A stretch of 64,000 nt of DNA. It comes from Owenia fusiformis. Taxonomy: Eukaryota; Annelida; Polychaeta; Sabellida; Oweniidae. Numbering within the stretch: position 1 is the stretch's first letter; every line of letters begins with the position of its first letter. Both the position numbers and the translations under genes were made by a program. The notes below the pieces were generated by a model. The model was not told the DNA's origin and ran no database searches. It was given only the letters and a program-made list of their open reading frames with translations. Location of the stretch: positions 31,180,828 to 31,244,827 of the forward strand of contig CAIIXF020000010.1 of the NCBI GenBank assembly GCA_903813345.2. The letters run 5' to 3'. Positions 58,601 to 64,000 of this stretch are shown piece by piece.

Positions 58601-61175
58601 GATTATTATCATGTCTTACAAAGTTCAGGTAGTGATATATTGACCTTTTCACACCTAGTCAGCTCATGAATATTATAAATAGCCAAAAATTGTGACATTC
58701 CTGGGAGAAACTATATACACAAATAACACCTTACAAAATAGATTTTGTCTAACACTTTATCCAGGGTGAATTTGTACATGAATAAATTGAACATTTTGTA
58801 AATGAACTGCTTTACATGGAAAATGTGTCTCTCTGATTTTGTTTAGTGGGATTTGCACGCCGTGGCGTTGCTGTTTTTCTAGTGATTATTTTGTTCATTG
58901 GGATTCTGAATTTTTCCGAATCCTAAATTCAATTGATAATTCACGTTTTCTCATATATTTACGATAAAGCCAATTCTGATTTTTTTTTATATATTTTCAA
59001 AACATAAAGTTCTGATTTTTCCTTATATTTCTCGGACACATTATTACTTGTAGTAAAACATCTAGTGCGCCCTCCATTATGACCTCCCCATAAATAAAAA
59101 CAAATTCATCTGATTTTTCAAAATGAATATACTGCTTTTACTATTACATTGATATGTACACTTGTATCTTCTTGACCTTTATTCAGCACTGTATTGATGA
59201 ATGGGCCACTTATTAGGGCCAATATTCAATCATTTTTCGCAGCTATGAATTTTCGTGGATTTGTCATACAAGATCACTCATTTGACTTCGATATCAGCCA
59301 TGGTTGTTCATTCGCCCGATGATCTTGGCTTCTTATTAAGCCATTTCGTTAGAATGTTCATTTTAATACAGTAATAATGATTCTTTTTTGTAAACTCCAA
59401 ATGTCACTTTTTTACCTCTTATAGCCCGGCACTGGACGAAAAATATTGCCAACATTGCAATCCCCCTGAATTTTTGGAAATTCACGACTATCAAATATTA
59501 CAAATTAGAATCGTAGGAATTTCGCGACTGTTATATTTCGTGAATTTTCCAAAACCTGCGAAAAGCGGGAAACATAGTAGCGCCTGAAAATTACCGGGAG
59601 TATAATATTTTATTCAAGGGTGCAACATTCTTTACTCTGTGTCTTGTTTGAATATGAAGGTAATAATCTGTATTATTCTTATGTGTTTCAGGTTGTAGCA
59701 AATGTATGAAGGCATTTCCCCATGAATTTGGCTCGAAGGCAGATTACAGTGATTTCAATATAGCCTCACCTAGGACACATAAACATCACAAGGAGTCCGC
59801 TTTAATGGTCCTTAAAGCCAAAAATAAAGCAGAGGAGGAGAAATTGGAACGAGAGACTGGGTGTAGGTGGACCGAATTCTTCAGACTAGAATATTTCCAA
59901 CCAGTACGAAACCACATATTGGATCCAATGCACAACTTGTACTTGGGAAGTGCGAAACATGTTACCCAGTTGTTCATCGATAAAGATGTTATAGATAAGC
60001 AGAAATTTGAAATCATCCAGAATAGAGTTGATAACATAAAATTGCCAACTGGATATGGCTGTATACCCTCCAAAATAAAATCAGGGTTTTCTGCTCTAAC
60101 AGCTGACCAATGGAAGATATGGGTCAATGTCTGTTCACTTGTGGTACTGAAGGATATTATTCCCAATCGTCACTATGATATGTGGAGCTGTTTTGTGCAA
60201 GCATCCAAATTGCTGTCGCAAAGGTCAGTGTCTCATTTTGAACTGGACCAAGCACATTCGGTTTTGATACTTTTCTGTCAGAAATTTGCAAAATTATTCC
60301 CCAACAACTGCACAATGAACATGCATCTACATATGCACTTGATTAAGTGCATAAAGGATTATGGTCCCATTCATGCAACATGGTGTTTCCCCTTCGAAAG
60401 ACTGAATGGAGTCTTGGGTAGTTACTCAACTAACAATCATTCAGTACCAATCCAAATGATGAGGAAATTTATTACCTCGCAAGAACTTGTGGTGATAAAC
60501 CCAGGAGAATTATACGAGCCATTTGGTAACCTAATGAAGGACAAATTAATGCGCGGATCCTCCAGGCCATCATTTGAAACCTTTTCTACACATCTCCTCA
60601 GAACCTCCCAAAGAATACATACTTTGGATTTTGAGGCTGGACAATTTTTCCAAATTCTCCCCCCTGCAAAATTGGACATGTGTAGTTCAACTGACATAGA
60701 AGACCTGAATCTCATGTTCACTACCATGTACAACACATCATGTTGTATATCCCAGATGGTTGTGTATATTGAACGTGTCATTTACTGTGGTCAGCTTTTT
60801 GCAGTGTTAGACAGCAGAGGCAGTAGATCATCATGCATCCAAGCAAAATGGCTGAGTTTCGCTAATGGTAATGTGCAAATGGACCCCTCGTCTGATGCCA
60901 CATCAGGAGTCATTAGGTCAATCATGAAATGCCATGTCACATTAAATGGCCAAGAAAAAGAGCACATCGTATTAGAAGTAGACTGGTTTCGCCCTCATGA
61001 GTATGGAGACTTCTTTGGCTATGGTGGAACTGTTACAAGTGTACAAACTGAAAAGTGTGCTAATAGTGCAAGATTTATACCGGTACAAAGAGTTCTTCAC
61101 CACTGTGCTCTTTACAAGGAAAAAATTAAGCTACCATCTGGTAAAGAGACTGTCCATGTATCGATTCCAATATAG
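52687..61175 (+). CDS. Tnp2/Transposase_21-like protein, complete four-exon gene
   Basis: Exons 52687-52913, 55640-55727, 57524-58583 and 59692-61175 join in phase to 952 residues. The N-terminus has a small finger (CEHCNTLISKTAYYRHK). A cysteine/histidine zinc-ribbon-like region follows (CPSCQQIYRFEDC, then RKRCGS, ~205-260). Next come NLDWFQPF (D352), GLMEGPDEPK, VANDIPACRKCLGFLGHSA (D441), DPMHNLYLGSAKH, NMHLHMHLIKC and FPFERLNGVLG (E694). This motif order is that of the Tnp2/Transposase_21-type proteins abundant in invertebrates and related to CACTA or Plavaka/KDZ transposases. The D-D-E assignment is my inference; all three residues are present. Either a live or recently domesticated transposase. 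Introns carry foldback elements. Exon 1 is read from the ATG that follows the upstream ORF. Confidence 0.85.
53009..54170. mobile_element. Foldback element with ~190-bp arms and inner tandem repeats
   Basis: The left arm (53009-53195: TATCTGTTGCAAGAC, AAGTAGCGCAAGGATCCTGC) is the reverse complement of the right arm (about 53985-54170), with mismatches. Between them are tandem units of about 40-70 bp containing GACCGTGACAATGTAATA (53195-53635) and a nested TA-type MITE. Lies in intron 1 of the Tnp2-like gene. Minus frames of 89-123 codons across the units are repeat by-products. Confidence 0.82.
53656..53830. mobile_element. 175-bp MITE nested in the foldback element
   Basis: Inverted ends CAGTTGGGGACAAAAATAAA and (inverted) CAGTTGGGGACATAAATAAA, with TA on both sides (53654-53655, 53831-53832). 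Typical of Tc1/mariner-type MITEs. Confidence 0.88.
54384..55320. mobile_element. Second foldback element, ~937 bp
   Basis: Left arm from GATAGCATATGTTGATATTC to AACATTCTAAAGTATC (54384-54497); right arm is its reverse complement at about 55155-55320, where a ~60-bp piece (ACTTTAGAATGTT...CCAAGATT) is present twice in tandem. The loop holds GCGCATGCG-type words. In intron 1 of the Tnp2-like gene. Confidence 0.75.
55728..57523. other. Intron 2 of the Tnp2-like gene
   Basis: AT-rich; no gene or bounded repeat recognised. Short frames here have no domain. Confidence 0.5.
58584..59691. other. Intron 3 of the Tnp2-like gene
   Basis: Donor G|GTAAGC, acceptor TTTCAG|GT. AT-rich, nothing else recognised. 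Reading through the donor gives an in-frame stop at 58667-58669, so splicing is required for the full protein. Confidence 0.6.
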
Positions 61176-62063
61176 TGTAACAATGTATGAAGAGGGTGTC
61201 TGAGAACTTGAATGGTCATTTTTTGATGGAGATACAGCATGGGTGATTATTCTTGTGAATTCCATTCTGGAATGACTGACAAAAATGTCAGTCGCATAGC
61301 CTTTCTATTTTTAAAGAGTGAGTCAGGATATATTACTCCCTTTATGACCCTCTGTCTGTCCTGAAGATAACTCAAATACTAGTTGATGGATTTCTTGTGA
61401 AAGATGTATTTTGGTGAATAGTTTTACAGCAAAAAAAATTTCCAAGGCAAAAACCATAACTTTTTTAATTTTAAACATCAGCAATGAATATTGTTGTTTG
61501 ACATTTTGGTTGTATAGTCAAAACATCTCTTTCAAGTATGGTTACAACAATGGATTTCTAATATTTATCAAGGGAAGATTAGATTGTAAATATTACATTG
61601 TGACAAATACAATTCATGAATATAGTGTTCATTTGGGATTTGCTACTCTGTGGAGCTGCTGTCTTCTAGTATTGATATTGTAACAAACACATTAGAATAT
61701 TAGCAATTTTGTAACAATTTATTGCTTTGCTTTTTTGAACTTATATATACTGTACAGTGTACATGGTTGATTCTGTATACTGTACTTTCAAAGGTGGCCA
61801 CAGCTTTAATAGTATAAGTGTTTGAAGTGCATTTTTATGAAAGTCCAGAATGACACAAAGAATGCCACTTATGTCACTTATAGAATAGCTTTTTATATAT
61901 CAATTCAATTAATTTAAATATATGTACAAACAATACAAAATTGACAAAGGGAGCGGGACACCATTGAAAGGTGTAAGGTGTCCCCTGTAACAATGAAAAA
62001 TTCATATGAGTTACCAAATAGGTATATGAAAGGAAAAAATTCTTGGAACTACAAAATTATAGT
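61176..62063 (+). other. Presumed 3' UTR of the Tnp2-like gene
   Basis: AT-rich; the 90-codon frame at 61411-61683 is low-complexity and not called. A small inverted word GGACACC/GGTGTCC lies near 61957-61985. Confidence 0.4.
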
Positions 62064-62069
62064 AATAAA
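62064..62069 (+). terminator. AATAAA polyadenylation signal candidate for the Tnp2-like gene
   Basis: First canonical hexamer I found downstream of the stop, about 890 bp away. A second candidate is near 62989. Confidence 0.4.
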
Positions 62070-62078
62070 GGTTTTGTT

Positions 62079-62144
62079 CCTGCAATTTCAACATGATAGG
62101 ATATGTTTTGATTCAAACATATCGTATCATGTTGAAATTGCAGG
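62079..62144. repeat. 66-bp near-perfect hairpin
   Basis: Arms of 30 bases (CCTGCAATTTCAACATGATA and its complement TATCATGTTGAAATTGCAGG) with one mismatch, and a loop TGATTC. It starts 10 bases after the AATAAA candidate. Confidence 0.88.
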
Positions 62145-63600
62145 ATTCTGAAATTTCCACACTCATATATCTGGAGCAGATCAATAAATTGATCTTTAAG
62201 TTCAAAATATATATTGAGTTAGCTTTTCATGAATGGGACAGGAATGAATACAGCATGTATACATCTGCACTCTGGATCTTGGTGATCACTCAAGATCACT
62301 CATTAGATACACTGTATATTCCGACCCTTATTTAACTAGAGCCTCAGTGGGTATGGAGACTAAATGTTATGTATTTCATGTAAACTGGCTGTGTTTAATG
62401 AATTATAGCACACCACACTGTGATTATACCGCATACTGTCTTTTTATTTAATTTAACATTGTTTATGTAATATGCTGTACAATCCTGATATAATTTGTAG
62501 AAACTTTTAAAGGAACCATATGCATTTTGGCTATGGCAGAAATCTAGTTGGTCGTTTTATGGTATGTAACCTTTACAGGGATGTAGTTGGACATTTTTCC
62601 CCAAAAACACACATTGTTCTAAGGACTTACTATAATTTATGTTCAAAATATATTTTCCAATAATCGTGCTTTTTTGATTTTGTATACTCATTAATGGTTA
62701 ATAGCTTATTAACATGCATGCGGTTTTACTGTTTGTAGATTTCTGTTGTTCACATTGTACAAATGTCAGATTTTTTTATTATTGACAAAGAAGAGTTGAC
62801 CTTTAGTTACATTTTCAAGGTCAAAAAGGTGTTTTTACAACTTGCTTCAAATTGACCAATTCATTTTTTCAAATTCATCTACAAGTTCTCAGAAATTCAA
62901 ATCTGACTAAGATTGAACTCATGATATTGTGAGCAACAAGGTGGTGACATTTTGTCATGTTAAAGCCTTGTTCTGTTTGTTGCAAAAAACAATAAAACTA
63001 CTAGATGTATGGTAATCGATTGGACATTATACTTTTCTTACTTTATTATATTGCACCTGAAAGGATAGGAATATTTATCTCCTATTACTGTATTACATGT
63101 AATTGAACATAAATATGTCAATAAAAATCTTATACTTAGCCCATCATAAAGAAGTGTTTTGTTTTGGATTAACAATTTTAAGGCTGACTTAAGCCTTTTG
63201 ATATCAACATAACTTCCATCAAATTTCAAAGCTCATCAAAGATATCAAAATTGTTGCATTGTCTGTCATTAAAATTAACAATCTACTAGACGTAGCACCT
63301 ACTTTACCATATGGTTAAATGTTTAATATTCCCAACATATCATGGAGCAAAAACTGTTTTGACAAGTCAAAAGTAATGCTCAATAATGTAAAGTTTGAAC
63401 AATGAAGGTTTCATCCACCCACTCCCTTTAAATAAGTTACTGTTCATGACTCCAATACACAGTGCACAGGATAGACATGAGGGGAGAAAATTGCTTGCTA
63501 TATCTGTGTGGACATGAAAAAGGGATTCAATAGAAATATTGATTGATCACATTTCACCACCAGACTCATATTATGACTCCATATAAAAAAACAAAATAAT
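62145..63600. other. Intergenic DNA, no gene recognised
   Basis: AT-rich sequence between the Tnp2-like gene and the kinase gene. No open frame with a domain, no bounded repeat. Confidence 0.5.
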
Positions 63601-63615
63601 AAATACGTTTAAAAC

Positions 63616-63621
63616 TTTATT
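63616..63621 (-). terminator. AATAAA polyadenylation signal of the kinase gene
   Basis: TTTATT on the plus strand, i.e. AATAAA on the minus strand, about 70 bases after the kinase stop codon. Confidence 0.6.
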
Positions 63622-63691
63622 ATATACAATATATACATATTATACACATACAAAATCTGTACGGCAGAATAAATCAGAATTAAGTCCATAT

Positions 63692-64000
63692 TCACACCAA
63701 CTGAACTCGGCACCAAGTGAGGGGTGGTCGCTTGTTTCTATCCTGCTGCATGCACGATCGATACACTTCCTTGAGCTTGTCGTTGACAATTCCCCTTGCC
63801 TTGGTGACCTCACGTGCGAAATATCCCACGGAATAAACATCGCTTGTGGTTGATGTTGCAAGCTCGCCTGACGAAATCTCTGGTGCCATCCAGCTGCACT
63901 GAGTTGTCGGTCTGGAGCGCTTGTATGGCTTCGAATGAGTCGTCGCCATTCCGAAATCGATGAGGACGCCGTCGTCCCTTCCCGATAACACGTAGTTGTC
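63692..64000 (-). CDS. Protein kinase, C-terminal lobe (cut by window edge)
   Basis: 102 codons plus stop (63692-63694) are visible; the gene continues to the right of the window. In order: DNYVLS, where the N would be the catalytic-loop asparagine; LIDFGMA, with the Mg-binding DFG; CSWMAPEI, the APE end of the activation segment; TSDVYSVG (helix F aspartate); and MQQDRNKRPP, with the conserved subdomain XI arginine. The protein ends about 10 residues after the kinase fold. No intron is visible in this part. I cannot assign a kinase family. Confidence 0.9.
   Translation of the reverse strand, partial: DNYVLSGRDDGVLIDFGMATTHSKPYKRSRPTTQCSWMAPEISSGELATSTTSDVYSVGYFAREVTKARGIVNDKLKEVYRSCMQQDRNKRPPLTWCRVQLV

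Noticed and set aside
59786-60166. 126-codon minus ORF inside the Tnp2-like exon 4
   Set aside because: Antisense shadow of a strongly supported coding exon.

Overview
The window is animal nuclear DNA, most likely from a marine invertebrate. It is AT-rich, genes are split into short GT-AG exons separated by introns of up to several kb, and it is crowded with DNA transposons, retrotransposons and satellite arrays. There is no bacterial gene organisation, no CRISPR array and no rRNA or tRNA gene that I can see. I cannot name the species from this sequence.

Four host-type transcription units are visible; three become clear only when exons are joined by reading splice sites. (1) 1300-16861, minus strand: the first six coding exons (177 residues) of a P-loop nucleotide-binding protein resembling Ttd14 (TRPL translocation defect 14). 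The gene runs off the left edge. Its introns hold most of the repeats of the first 17 kb, and the last visible exon is fused to a 14-copy minisatellite that repeats its splice donor. (2) 37210-52325, minus strand: a complete seven-exon gene for a 362-residue coiled-coil protein related to the C14orf93 family. (3) 52687-61175, plus strand: a complete four-exon gene for a 952-residue Tnp2/Transposase_21-like protein. Genes 2 and 3 are head to head, with 361 bp between their start codons, so they probably share a bidirectional promoter. (4) 63692-64000, minus strand: the C-terminal end of a protein kinase cut by the right edge.

Retroelements lie between genes 1 and 2. At about 17.6-24.3 kb is a LINE with both ORFs open: ORF1 has a PHD-like finger and CCHC knuckles; ORF2 has endonuclease, reverse transcriptase and RNase H. 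At 28.6-31.1 kb is a 5'-incomplete Gypsy-type element on the minus strand (integrase, then an extra zinc-finger ORF, polypurine tract and putative LTR edge), interrupted by a 500-N assembly gap.

DNA transposons are numerous and many boundaries can be read exactly from target-site duplications: three hAT-type elements with 8-bp duplications (3348-4141, 47839-48470, 51508-51958), two copies of one 793/794-bp element with different 5-bp duplications in opposite orientation, a 598-bp palindromic MITE, TA-flanked MITEs, and foldback elements inside intron 1 of the transposase-like gene. Tandem arrays include a 3.7-kb, 99-bp satellite with higher-order structure that stops about 15 bp from the stop codon of gene 2, a 26-bp array in that gene's last intron, and 22-, 30- and about 96-bp minisatellites in or near gene 1. 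Long open frames over these arrays are by-products of the repeats, not genes.
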